A stretch of 64,000 nt of DNA, from NCBI RefSeq assembly GCF_036785885.1, contig NC_092326.1:41006287-41070286 (forward strand), given 5' to 3'. The number at the start of each line of letters is the position of its first letter. Within the stretch, counting starts at the first letter, position 1. This stretch comes from Coffea arabica (taxonomy: Eukaryota > Streptophyta > Magnoliopsida > Gentianales > Rubiaceae). This document shows positions 11,504-22,073 of this stretch, piece after piece. Position numbers and translations under genes: made by a program. The notes beneath the pieces were generated by a model. It had not been told where the DNA came from. It saw only the letters and a program-made list of their open reading frames with translations, and made no database searches.

Positions 11504-14236
11504 ATGGCAGCTGCTACACCTGGCACTAGTGTAAGCTTACGAACTTCATCAGCTGCTAATCCGCGCCTCACATTTCCTTCTGTTTTCTGTATATGCTCTG
11601 TACCCAAAACCCCATTAAGATACCCTCGAAATATTCACCCGCATGTTAAATTTTCAAGAATTTCTCCATTATCCGCTTCGGCAATGTCTTCTGGGTAATC
11701 GAATCTCTATCAGTTCATCTTTTCCGCTTTTATTTTTGGGATTTTGTTGCTTATGGTGAGATGTTTTGTATTTCGCAAGTGTGAAAGAGGTGCTTCCACC
11801 TGCTCTTGATTCTTCTTCAGAACCACCTGCCATCTTTGATGGTACTACCAAGTAAGTCTTTTTAACTGTTCTCCTTGTTTCAGTATGTTTGTTATCTAGT
11901 ATTTAAATCATAAAACTTCCAATTGTCGATAAAAAATTTTCAATTCGAGCAATGTAATATGCCAACCGAGAACTTACTTTATGCTGAAATACCAAAACAT
12001 AATTCCCATCTTAAAGCTGTTTTGGTCCTTGGGATTTTGTTTGAGAAGAAAAACTCATTAAATCTTCGACGAAGAGAGTCGGATATTGTATGGATGCAAT
12101 ATCCTACTGTTGAGATGAGGAATTGGCAAATTCAAAATTTAGTTATTTCTAGAACATTTGAACTACCTTCAGTCATTATATTCACATAAGTTTGACGTTT
12201 TTTTTATGTTTTGATTCATTGGTTTTAGGCTGTACATATCTTACACATGCCCTTATGCGCAACGTGTATGGATTACAAGGAACTATAAGGTTGCTTGGGG
12301 AGCTGTTCCCGATCCTTGTTCTAGGTACTTGATTTGATTTTTCTGTAACACTTTTTGGAGTTACTGAATTTGTGTTTCTACGCTTTTCTGGAGTAGGGAT
12401 TGCAGGATAAGATAAAACTGATCCCTATTGACCTGCAGAACAGGCCTGCCTGGTACAAGGAGAAAGTTTACCCACCCAACAAGGTTGATTACCTAATGGC
12501 ACTATGCTATATTAGCTCTCAGATACTAATCATGCTCAGCCAGAATTGATTTCCTGCTTTAAGCACTGTATATCTCTCCTTGCATCAGAAGTTGGAATCA
12601 TTAAACTGCCCCACAAATGATCAGGATTTGATGATTTGTTGACTTGAGGTCGAAAAGAAAATCTCTTTTGACCAACCGCAACTACTCTTGGTAATTGCTA
12701 CGTTTCTTTAGGAATCTTATACTGCTCTATTCCCATTCAGGTGCCATCTCTGGAACATAATAATGAAGTTAAAGGAGAGTCTCTTGATCTGATAAAATAT
12801 CTGGAGGGTAACTTTGAAGGTCCTTCACTTCTTCCTGACGTAAGATCTCCATAAACATCATAATGTTGAGTTGTAGTGAGCTCCTTAAGATCCTTAATTA
12901 ATCTGCATTTTGTAATAGCTTGAGTTTTAACTGGAACTGTAGGATCCAGCCAAGAGAGAGTTTGCAGAAGAGTTGCTGTCCTATACCAACTCCTTCAATC
13001 AAGCTGTGGTTTCTTCTTTCAAGGCAGATTCAATTAATGAAGCTGGTAATATCAATGATCATGATTTTTGACTGATAATTCATGGAAGAATTGATACCAT
13101 GGATATGGTTTGACTAGGTGCTGCCTTTGATTACCTTGAGAACGCCCTTGGCAAATTTGGGGATGGTCCCTTTGTCCTTGGAACTTTTAGTCTGGCAAGT
13201 ATCATCTTTGGACTTATATTTGAGATAAACACCATGATTGGAATGAAGTGTTTCCGTCAAGTTAGAAGAAGCAGATATGCAAATGGAAAATGATTTATAA
13301 TGTTGGTTGGATTTTGAGTTTTTATTTTTTATTTTTTAAAATTTCATGCTATATATTGAACAAACATAGGGTGCTAAATGCTCCATCTGTGCAATCTCAG
13401 GTAGATATAGCTTATGCTCCGTTCATTGAGAGGTATCAACCCTTCTTGTTGGATGTGAAGAAGTACAATATTACAGAGGGCAGGCCAAAACTGGCAGCAT
13501 GGATTCAGGTGCTTATAAAATTTAGTTCTACTTGCAAATAAAGGATAGATTTACCTGGCCAAAATGGCGGCATAAAGTATTGATTTTAGTTGTCATTCAG
13601 TCCTTGAATATCTTTAGTGATCCTCCGTGAGGGTAATGATGTTGTGTTCATATAAGCAACTTGGGTAAGGGTGAAGAGATTTTTGGGCTTGGTAATGTTT
13701 GACTTGCAGCATTCATCCACAAAGAGTCACATATATCTCATTCTGTAGAAACTGCATACGTACCGGAAAATTGCATGAATAGATTTTGAATTAGGAAAAT
13801 TTAGGGCATCTTATCCACCATTTTTTTTATTCAACAAACAAGTTGGTTCAATAACACACCCCTTGATAAATTCTGCTAAACTTAATTCTTTTCTTAATTA
13901 GCATTGATTTCGATTTGGTATTCTCTGTGATGGTTTGTACACCATTTATTATGATGGAGTACGTCTTTTATGGCACGCGGCACTTTTGCAAGTAACAGAA
14001 GTACTTACTTTCAGTTGATTGTTATAACCTAGTTAAATTACTTCTACAGGAGATTAACAAGATTGAGGCTTATGAAGTGACAAAACGTGACCCAAAGGAG
14101 CTTGCAGAAGCCTTCAAAAGGCGTTTCTCGGTAAATTTTTCCACCACATATCAACAACTTTGCGTGGAATTTGAGCTAAAGGATGAATTGCTTCTAACTT
14201 TTATCCAACTCTTTTGATATGAAGTCTCGGCTCTGA
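11504..14236 (+). CDS. GSTL: GSTL-B: lambda-class glutathione S-transferase with probable plastid transit peptide
   Basis: Exons: 11504-11694, 11780-11851, 12229-12289, 12397-12483, 12741-12839, 12943-13045, 13118-13194, 13401-13508, 14050-14130, 14225-14236 (last exon TCT CGG CTC TGA, inferred). About 296 residues. ATG 11504 opens a 60-residue leader in frame with the MSSG start used by other copies. It is rich in Ser, Arg, Thr and Ala and has no acidic residue (MAAATPGTSVSLRTSSAAN..., ending SRISPLSASAMSSG), as in chloroplast transit peptides and the plastid GSTL2 type. The core has CPYAQR, VPSLEHNN, GES and RPKLAAWIQ. The donor after exon 7 is GC (CTG|GCAAGT, 13195) where the other copies have GT; GC-AG introns usually splice. 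If the last intron were retained, the frame would run to TGA 14215-14217. No coding break is seen; this is the best candidate for a plastid GSTL here. Confidence 0.82.
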
Positions 14237-14470
14237 GCTGTCGCAACCCCAAGATATTTCATGGAAATGGAACAAGTATACTCGTCATCTCGGAGGAATT
14301 TTATGATGCAAGATTGTACCTCGCCTGTAACACCTGTAATAAAAGCCACTAGTTGATCTCAGTAATCATTGTTAGAAGTCTTCCGGTTGTGAGCAGCTGT
14401 TTGAATAACTTCTGCGGACTTAATAGTCTTTACTCAACTGACGGATGCTTGGTATTCTCTTGGTTGATAG

Positions 14471-15161
14471 TAGAGCTGTAAACGAACCGAAACGAACCGA
14501 GTATCTCATGTTTGAGCTCTGTTCGTTAAGCGATTCGAACTCAGTTCGTGTTCGTTCGTTAACTTTCGAACTCTAAATCTGTGTTCGTGTTCGGCTCGTT
14601 AAGTAAAGTTCGTGTTCGTGTTCGTGTTCGTGTTCGACTCGTTTAACATAAACGAGCCGTTCGCGAACACGCTCGAAAAGTTCGAATCCAGATTATTCTA
14701 GACCTTAAATATGCCACACAAATCATTAATCATTCTAAAAAATAATTAAATACTAAATGACTAAATTCCATTATTCAATAACTGCATAACCAACATTAAC
14801 ATAAAAACAACAAATAAAACAAAGTAATTTGTCCTTCAAATATAAAAATTCAGCCATAAGACAAGTACAAATTTTCGGCAGCAGCCAATGGGGAAGGAAA
14901 ACAAAAGTAAGGTTGGAAAGGGAAGGGGAAAGTTTTAGAATTTCTTATGAGTAACCCTAAAATTTGTCAAATAACAATTATATCCTTGTTCGCGAACGCT
15001 CGTTAAAATTCGCGAACATGTTCGTGTTCGCTCGATTATTAAACGAACACAAAAATTCGTTCGTGTTCGTTCGTTTAAGGCTTTCGAACGAGCCTTTAAC
15101 GAATACGAACGAGCCGAAGCGAACCGAGCTAACGAACAGCTCGGTTCGTTTAACAGCTCTA
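14471..15161. mobile_element. hAT-type MITE with 8-bp target duplication and TTCGTG subterminal arrays
   Basis: Inverted ends are TAGAGCTGTAAACGAACC and, complemented, TAGAGCTGTTAAACGAACC. A perfect 8-bp repeat GTTGATAG flanks it (14463-14470 and 15162-15169), the hAT signature. Both subterminal regions (about 14480-14690 and 14990-15150) are packed with GTTCGTGTTCG/CGAACACGAAC words, probably transposase-binding repeats; the middle is AT-rich and non-coding. The small open frames at 14935-15272 on both strands are by-products of these repeats. Confidence 0.87.
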
Positions 15162-16161
15162 GTTGATAGGGACCTATACATCTTTTCAGGTGTCCGTGCT
15201 TCCCAAAATTTGGTAGATTACCCAGAAAACTTGGACGAGGTTTTTGAAGTTTGTCTTCCAAGTACTAGTTAATGAAAGCATCTTTCCATTATAGTACTTT
15301 TAGATGATGGTTTCAGCATTGATAGGGACCTATACAAGCCCTTTGGGCAGGGCATGAGTTGCTGCTATTGTTTTAACCTAACAAACTATTATGTCCATGC
15401 TTAGAAATGAACTTGTCTGCCAACCTCATATCATATGCCAACTAGTTGGCAGAACATATATATATAGTCATGGGATAATCTCAGGAACCTCCTCTATAAG
15501 TTTCTGACAATAATATCACTTAGTATCTTTAAAGAAGTTTAAAAATGTTATTCGCCTCCCTTATTTTTAAAGTTTTGTAACATTATCAATCCAATTCAAA
15601 ATATATCATTAAAAATTAGTTATGAGAGAGTAAAAATAATTTCATTCCAAACTAGCCCTTTTGTTATGATCCCTTAATTGCCACGACAAATTAATTTCAA
15701 ATCTCTTAACATTTGAAAAGTTGACTGATATGTTTCTTTGATGAAAAATTATATAAGTTTTTATTAATTAGGGTTAAGAGATCCTTTAATAGATTTTATT
15801 TTATAATTTGGATAAAAATTTACAACTTCTAATAATTTATAAAAACATGCAAAAATCAATAGAAAATACTATAAAGATGAAGAAAATAACTTTTTTTACA
15901 CCCTGAAACCATCTCAAATTAATTTTAACTACAATTTTAAACTCTTTCTGTTTTTCTAATTTTCAAGCCATCAATCAAAACAAACAAAAAATCGAACATT
16001 CTAGTCAATTTATAAAATTCCTCAAATTCACTCAAAACATTTTATATAAAAGGAAAATTTTATTTTATTTGGTACCTTAAGGACAACGACAAGCATATTA
16101 AACAAAAAAAATGAAAGTGGGCCCAGTGTTAATGTTTTACTGTTACGATCGACCTCATCAT
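15162..16161. other. Intergenic, AT-rich, with one MULE-type end
   Basis: 15472 onward reads GGGATAATCTCAGGAACCTC, matching the terminal repeat of the elements at 4279 and 48410, so a left end of that family lies here. No matching right end was found in the following kilobase, so the element is truncated or rearranged. The rest is AT-rich with no supported gene. Confidence 0.5.
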
Positions 16162-16370
16162 GTTTTAGTTCTTTTTTGTTTCCTTAAGATCCAATAACTA
16201 TTAATTGAGTAATACATAAAATTTAACAAACTCAAAAAATGAGATTTTTATGAATTTTCTGCTATATTTTTTAATTTTCTATTATATATTGATTTTTTGA
16301 GTTTGTTAAATTTTATGTATTACTCAATTAATAGTTATTGGATCTTAAGGAAACAAAAAAGAACTAAAAC
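16162..16370. repeat. Perfect long inverted repeat (79-bp arms, about 51-nt loop)
   Basis: Left arm 16162-16240 and right arm 16292-16370 are exact reverse complements base for base. The outer part pairs TTTTAGTTCTTTTTTGTTTC with GAAACAAAAAAGAACTAAAA; the inner part pairs AACTCAAAAAAT with ATTTTTTGAGTT. The loop is 16241-16291. No mismatch was seen. Short CATC/GATG words lie just outside the arms. Either strand transcript would fold into a long perfect hairpin. It is either a young foldback element or an inverted duplication. Confidence 0.9.
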
Positions 16371-17312
16371 GATGTTTATGCAGAAAAAATAGCAATATAA
16401 TAAAAAAAATGGGACAGAGAATGGCACAGAGTGTGGGACAGAAGATCCGTTGCGACTCACAACTATGACATTTTTGCAAAAGAGATCCACTCTTTTGTCA
16501 AAAAAAGAAATAAAATAAAATAAAACAACAATGACCTTATTAAAGTACCAGATAGATAAATAATATTTTAAAACTTTTGCTAGGTTATAGCGCGTCATGT
16601 GTGGGGGAGCAAACATTAAAGCCACTTCTGTAGTTCCAAGTCTTTTTCCAACGAAGTTAATGTTATGAATCAACCCATGCTACAATAGGTATAAGTGTTC
16701 AAGAAGAATACTTTGATTCGTAAAGCCATCATACAAACACGAAGGTAGGCAATGTTTTAGTTTAAATTCGCGGATTATGTTGACATCTTATATGCTTCTT
16801 CTAGAATTTCTTCATACTTCCATTCAATAAATCTTTCCATTCAAATATGTTGTTGCTCTCTGCAAAACCATCCCCCCAAGAAATGATATACTACACAAGT
16901 TTGATACAAAGATTATTCCAAAGCTCGATTTACTTGGTGTTTGGATTCTTTCTGGATGTTGGCCTCATATTAGTCCATTGTCCCTCGTCACCAAGGCTTT
17001 GCTGTAATAATTTAAGGTGGGTAACAACTATCTGTCAAATGTCAATCGGTTGTGTTAATATTTAATGTCAAAGCAATCCTCCCGACTGGCTTTAGAAAAA
17101 GGTTAATGTTGTATGGGCCACTTTGAACATAATCAACTATCCTGGGACCATACATTTCCACGAGGACTCGATTCATCGGTGCTGATTAAGGCCTCGAATG
17201 TTGTTCTCCTTCGACTATTTATACTCTGTCCAAAATCCACATTTGCATACCATACAGAACTTCACTTTCAAGACAAAATTTTTACAGAGTTTCTTCACCA
17301 TCACCTTCAGTT
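16371..17312. other. 5' flank of GSTL-C
   Basis: No gene is seen. A TATTTATA box at 17216-17223 lies about 90 bp before the GSTL-C ATG and is a plausible promoter element. Downstream of it an open frame without an ATG runs into the gene (see GSTL-C). Confidence 0.4.
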
Positions 17313-19856
17313 ATGGCTTCTGGGTAATTGAAATAAGACTTTTGTTTGTCTGTACTTTGCTGTTTTTGATGTCGGATTTTGTTACTGATTGTGGTATGTT
17401 TTTGTTCCCGAAGTGTGAAAGAGGTGCTTCCACCCACTCTTGATCCTGCCTCAGAATTTCCTGCTGACATCTTTGATGGAACCACCAAGTAAGTTCTTTA
17501 ATGCCAGTGGAATCGATAGCACCAGCTTTACTTGGTGGGAATTCCTTTATTTGAGTTTGGTTCTTTTCTCTTTTTTACCTTGTATGTTGTAACTGGCCTG
17601 CGTCTTACATCGGATCGATCAAAGATGCTTGTTTGCGTTATAGACATCAAGGTTTTTAGTGCCCTGATCTAACTTTGAGATGGCCAACCAAGAATTTTTG
17701 GTTGAGAATTGAGTTGCTAACCATGGCTACTCTTAGAAGGCTGTATTGGCCTTTAGTGATATTGTATTTGAGATGAACAAATTTGATAGCTTTGAACTGA
17801 GAATCAATGGGACGTGGATGAAATCTCGATGTTTTCTACATCGGAACCTAGAGAACAAAAAATTTGGTTGTTTTGAATATCTTCGGATGACAACATGGAA
17901 TTATACAGTAATAATTTGAAACTCAGACATGTTTCATGTCTTGATTTTAGGTTGTTCATAGCTTACGTATGCCCGTTTGCACAACGTGTGTGGATCACAA
18001 GGAATTGCAAGGTTTGTTGGGGAGTTCTTCTGGACCCTGGTGATTCTGCTTGATCTAATCTATCACCTTTGTGAATTTCCTGATTTGTGTTTATATTCTT
18101 TTATGGAGCAGGGATTGCAAGATAAGATAAAAGTGATTGCTGTTGACCTAGATAATAGGCCAGCCTGGTATAAGGAGAAAGTTTACCCAGCAAACAAGGT
18201 TGAATATTTAATTGTGCTATGCTGCATGAGGTCTTTGATACTAACTACAGAGTATAGCTATACCAAAATCATGCTAAATGTTCAGAAAAACTCGACAAGA
18301 ATTATTTACTGCTTGAAGAACATACGTCTGCTTGCGTCAGGCCTGGAATCTTAATTGGTTGACAAATAATATCAACGAAATATGATACCAAGAAATTTCT
18401 TGATAACAAAACGTACAAGGCATGATTTGAAGTTGAGATGAAAGTCAAATTTCAACAGCAAATCATATTGCATGTGAATTTAGTTTGTACTCTGTTGGGC
18501 TTTTCCAATGCTCCACTGTCAAGCAGGTGCCGTCTCTGGTACATAATAATGAAGTAAAAGGAGAGTCTCTCGATCTAATCAGATATCTGGATGAAAAGTT
18601 TGAAGGTCCTTCACTTCTTCCTGAGGTAAGATTCATTACATTTATCTGTTAAATTTTGGTGAGCTAAGTTGGCTGCTTTTCGTCTGCATTCTGTGATGGC
18701 TTGTGTTTTTATTTGAGTTCTCTGACTAAATATGTAGGACCCTGCTAAGACAGAGTTTGCAGAAGAGTTGTTGTCCTACTCCGACTCCTTTAATGGAGCT
18801 GTATTTTCTTCTATCAGAGCAGATGGAATTGGTGAAGTTGGTAAGTTGAGTGCTTATGGCTTTTGGCTACTAATTCCTGTAAAAGTTGATCCTGAAAAGT
18901 GTGATTTGATTAGGTTCTGCTTTTGATTACCTTGAGAATGCCCTTGGCAAATTCGATGATGGTCCTTTTTTCCTTGGAACTTTCAGTCTGGTAAGTGCAA
19001 AAAGTTGGGAGTTCTATTTGTTCACATATACCTTGTTTAAATGAAGTTCTTCTGTCAAGCATTACGAAAGGGATATTAAAAAAAAAAAGAAAGTACAATG
19101 GTATTTGGATTCACTATCAGTTGTACTCATGTTATCTTGAAGAATGATAGGTTGATTCATCCTTTTCCCTTTGCAAACTCAGGTGGACATAGCTTATGCT
19201 CCATTTGTTGAAAGGTTCCAACCCTTCCTGCTGGACGTGAAGAAGTATGATATTACAGAGGGCAGGCCAAAACTGGCAGCATGGATTGAGGTACTGACAG
19301 AACTTACTAGTAGTTCCCCATGCAAAATCATGTAGAGAATAGTCAGAAAGGAACTGGAAGTGCCATTTAAGTGCAGATATTGTTTGTCATCAAGTCCTTC
19401 AATTCTTAATGATCCTCCCAAGTGGGCACCAATTGAAATGACTTGGTCTGATAGAGCAATTGGGGCATCTTTGGACACAGTAATCTGCCACTTTCATTCA
19501 TAAATTCCATAGTGATGTGGTATCATCGATCTGAATCTAATATCTGCACTGCTTTCGACACATCACTTGGGTTAAGAAACGAGTACATGTTCCAGAGCTC
19601 ATTGCAGTCTGTTGGGACTGGAAGCGCTTAAGTTGATTATTACCTACTTCATTTACTTTTACAGGAAGTTAACAAGATCGAGGCTTACAAAGCAACAAAA
19701 TATGATCAAAACGAGCTTTTAGCAGCCTTAAAAAGACGTTTCGGTATTGACACGGTAAATTCTACTGCCAAATGATATACTCTTTCATGAGATTTGCTAG
19801 AAGTTCTTGGGATGCATTGGTCTAACGTTTGTAGTCGTGTCCGGCCTCAGGCCTGA
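17313..19856 (+). CDS. GSTL: GSTL-C: intact lambda-class glutathione S-transferase, short form
   Basis: Exons: 17313-17323, 17414-17488, 17951-18011, 18112-18198, 18527-18625, 18738-18840, 18914-18990, 19183-19290, 19665-19754, 19851-19856 (GCC TGA). All borders are GT-AG and phases are preserved; about 238 residues. Active site CPFAQR with Cys36, cis-Pro80 in VPSLVHNN, GES 90-92, then FDYLENALGKFDDGPFF and DIAYAPFVERFQPF in the helical domain. Exon 9 is three codons longer than in B and E (GIDT). Exon 9 could also read through to TGA 19773-19775, adding VNSTAK. The frame upstream of ATG is open back to 17190 and reads like a Ser/Arg-rich leader (RVSSPSPSVMASG), but the position of an upstream ATG seen in GSTL-D is CTG here (17226), and a TATA-like box lies just before it. 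I therefore favour the MASG start and a cytosolic product. Confidence 0.85.
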
Positions 19857-20765
19857 GCTCCCTTGAAATCACTTGGAATTGGGATAATCACGCTCGTCAT
19901 CTTCAAGGGCATATGCATGTTGCAGGATCATTTCTCAAGCGTTATGCCTAACAAGGAGCAACTGCCTGATGTAAATAAACTTGTTTATGTCTACATTCTG
20001 TGTTGTTTTGCGGCTTTGCTTTCTAAGTGTTTGATGTCAATAAACGTTATTGCATGTACATTCTGTACTGTTGGCAGCTTTGCCTCCATTTTAAGGTTTG
20101 TAATACAACTTTGTCTTGCATTCAGTTTAAGGTTGTAATACTACTTTTTCTCATCAGACTGGTCTACATTCAACTTCTATGCTCTTTCATCGTTGTGTGT
20201 TTCCATGATGAGCTATGCTACTCCTTGACAATACTTTTTTTCAACTACTGCAACATCTTCAATGTAATGGAAGCATCTCTTTATTCTTGTTTCTAAAGCC
20301 TCATAATTATTTCTTACTAATGTTAGAAGTGCCACAAAAATATTGTGAGTAATTGGAGGTGTCAATTTCTATCTATTGCCAGTAGACCATATGTCCGGGA
20401 TGTGATCAAGATTCGAGTTTTTCGAGTCAAAAAACGAAATATTAAGATACAATGGGAATAGTGCTTTAGCAGTAAAGAGTTTACATATACAATTGGTAGC
20501 GATTGGCCCAAAAATCTAGAACGGTTATCAAGGAAACAAACCAACAGGTAATGTTTTTTCCCTTTTAGGTTGAGGATGGTTCATGCTCGAAGGTTAAATC
20601 CTATGTAACTGGACTTTCTTGAAGTAGGAACAAGAAACACCAGAAGCCTGAAGAATTAGAACCAGGCAATGCAATCCCGCCTGATGTGGTGCAGCTCCGC
20701 CTTCTTAGACTGCTATCGCAGTTTGTCTCGGTACAAGACATATCTGTAACCAAAGTATACGTTTA
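19857..20765. other. 3' flank of GSTL-C
   Basis: It includes probable 3' UTR with AATAAA-like words (AATAAAC at 20038-20044) and AT-rich spacer. Small open frames at 19863-20296 show no protein signature and lie downstream of the stop. No other gene is seen. Confidence 0.4.
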
Positions 20766-20975
20766 AAAATGTATCTTTCTATTAGTACATGCATGAATGA
20801 CAGAAATAAAACCCTGCAACTGAGCTGAGTTGCTTCCTTTGGCAGCTGACTTCCAAGTCCACCACCCCAAAACCCACAAGTTTCCGAACCTCAAATTTGA
20901 TGATGCTTTGCTCATTGTTGTAACTAAAAAGTCATGAGGGTGCTGGAACTGGAAGGCAGACGTCTATGAATTTGT
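20766..20975 (-). pseudogene. Duplicated fragment of the AP2 gene 3' end
   Basis: This stretch aligns collinearly with about 33637-33823, the 3' UTR and last codons of the AP2 gene. Shared blocks include TGCATGAATSA, AAATRAAACCC, TTCCTTTGSCAGCTGA, TTCCAAG, GATGATGCTT and GAGGGTGCTGGAA. It ends before the miR172 site, so neither the site nor an AP2 domain is present. It sits about 0.9 kb behind GSTL-C, as the real AP2 3' end sits about 1.8 kb behind GSTL-E, in the same orientation. It is therefore a remnant of a duplicated block. Confidence 0.75.
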
Positions 20976-20990
20976 AGTGTTCGATTACGC

Positions 20991-21079
20991 GACTTTGAAA
21001 ACGGACCCAATATGCTATATATGGCAAATATCTTGACTTTGAAAATGGACCCAATATGTTAGTTTATGGCAAATTTCTT
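20991..21079. repeat. Two-copy tandem repeat, about 44 bp
   Basis: GACTTTGAAAACGGACCCAA (20991) recurs as GACTTTGAAAATGGACCCAA (21035). Each copy is followed by TATG..., ATGGCAAAT and TTCTT or ATCTT. Not coding. Confidence 0.7.
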
Positions 21080-22073
21080 GACCTCTTATGTGCTTTCTAG
21101 AAAGAAAAGAACTACGAAATGCGCCTTCTAGAAAATAGAGTTAGCTCTTTTTATTGAGTTGTATAATTTTCAGATTTCACTCCTTATACCTAAAGTTAAA
21201 CTAAGACAATTTCATAAAATAGAGCAATAGAAAGGAAGCAATTTTTGACATCTAAAGTACTGCAAATTGAAAATATATAACAAGAAATGGTTACGAGGGC
21301 TCAATATAACAAAATTTAGATTCATGAATGGGGCTCAATTTAGATACTTCCATAGATTTCAGGTGCTAAATTGGACTTGTCACATATCCCTGCTTGTGTT
21401 GGATAAAAGTAAAAGAGCCTGCTAGCTTTTGAATAGCTGCCCTTGTCATGAATAATAATATGGCCAACTTGGACGTTATCAATTGTTGGGAATAATTGCA
21501 ACGAACTGGCAAATGTTGTGACAAAAATTGGCTTCAAATTGTGATAGAAGATCACTTTTCTTTAGGCTTATTTGTCCGGTATGACGTGCAAAAATTTTGG
21601 ACAAATATCATTTAGAATAAGATGAAATTTGTTTGTCTTACACTCTTGCACAAAGCAAGACAAACCCTTTTGAACTAAGGAGTGTATTTGAGAGAGTATT
21701 CAATAGTAAGAAAGTGATTTTCTGCTGCAAACCATTCTTTACTTGACCTCTTTATATAGGAAGATTGTTTAAGAAACAAAGGAACTCATTAAATACTTGT
21801 ATGAATAGATTCAAAGTATTGTGTACAAATTCATGCACTTTAATTCATGCATCTCATGATCTTAAGATCAAATCATGAATCTATCCTTTCATTCAAAAAT
21901 TCCCATATACATGAACACATTCACAAATGAATGTACATTTTAGAAATATTCACAATACTATACATGTACCAAAACATGAATGAATATACATTAATTACAT
22001 GTATGTACATCACACAAATTTTGAAAAGTTTCCAACATCAATTATCATTGCACTCGTAATATTTGTATTTGAA
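21080..22073. other. Intergenic, no gene seen
   Basis: AT-rich sequence with many short ATG-starting frames and no recognisable product. 21860-22020 is rich in CATGAAT/ACATGTA words but has no clear repeat unit. Confidence 0.4.

Larger units (their letters stand above)
9640..14437 (+). repeat. Direct duplication unit 2 (carries GSTL-B)
   Basis: Counterpart of 4077-9455, collinear through both flanks and all introns. It lacks the 1.65-kb element of unit 1. It has its own insertions between the unit start and the gene: about 10113-10553, and 10608-11452 with a further element inside. These insertions are absent from the matching place in unit 1 (about 6200-6290). The unit therefore records transposition after duplication. 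Confidence 0.85.

Noticed and set aside
14935-15272. Overlapping frames on both strands about 100 aa long
   Set aside because: Generated by the CGAACA repeats of the hAT element; no protein features.
15472-16000. Full-length GGGATAATTTC-family element
   Set aside because: Only the left end was found; no matching right end or target duplication, so I report only the fragment.
19863-20296. Two overlapping 90-aa plus-strand frames behind GSTL-C
   Set aside because: Cys/Leu/Phe-rich translations of AT-rich 3' flank, with no counterpart behind GSTL-E.
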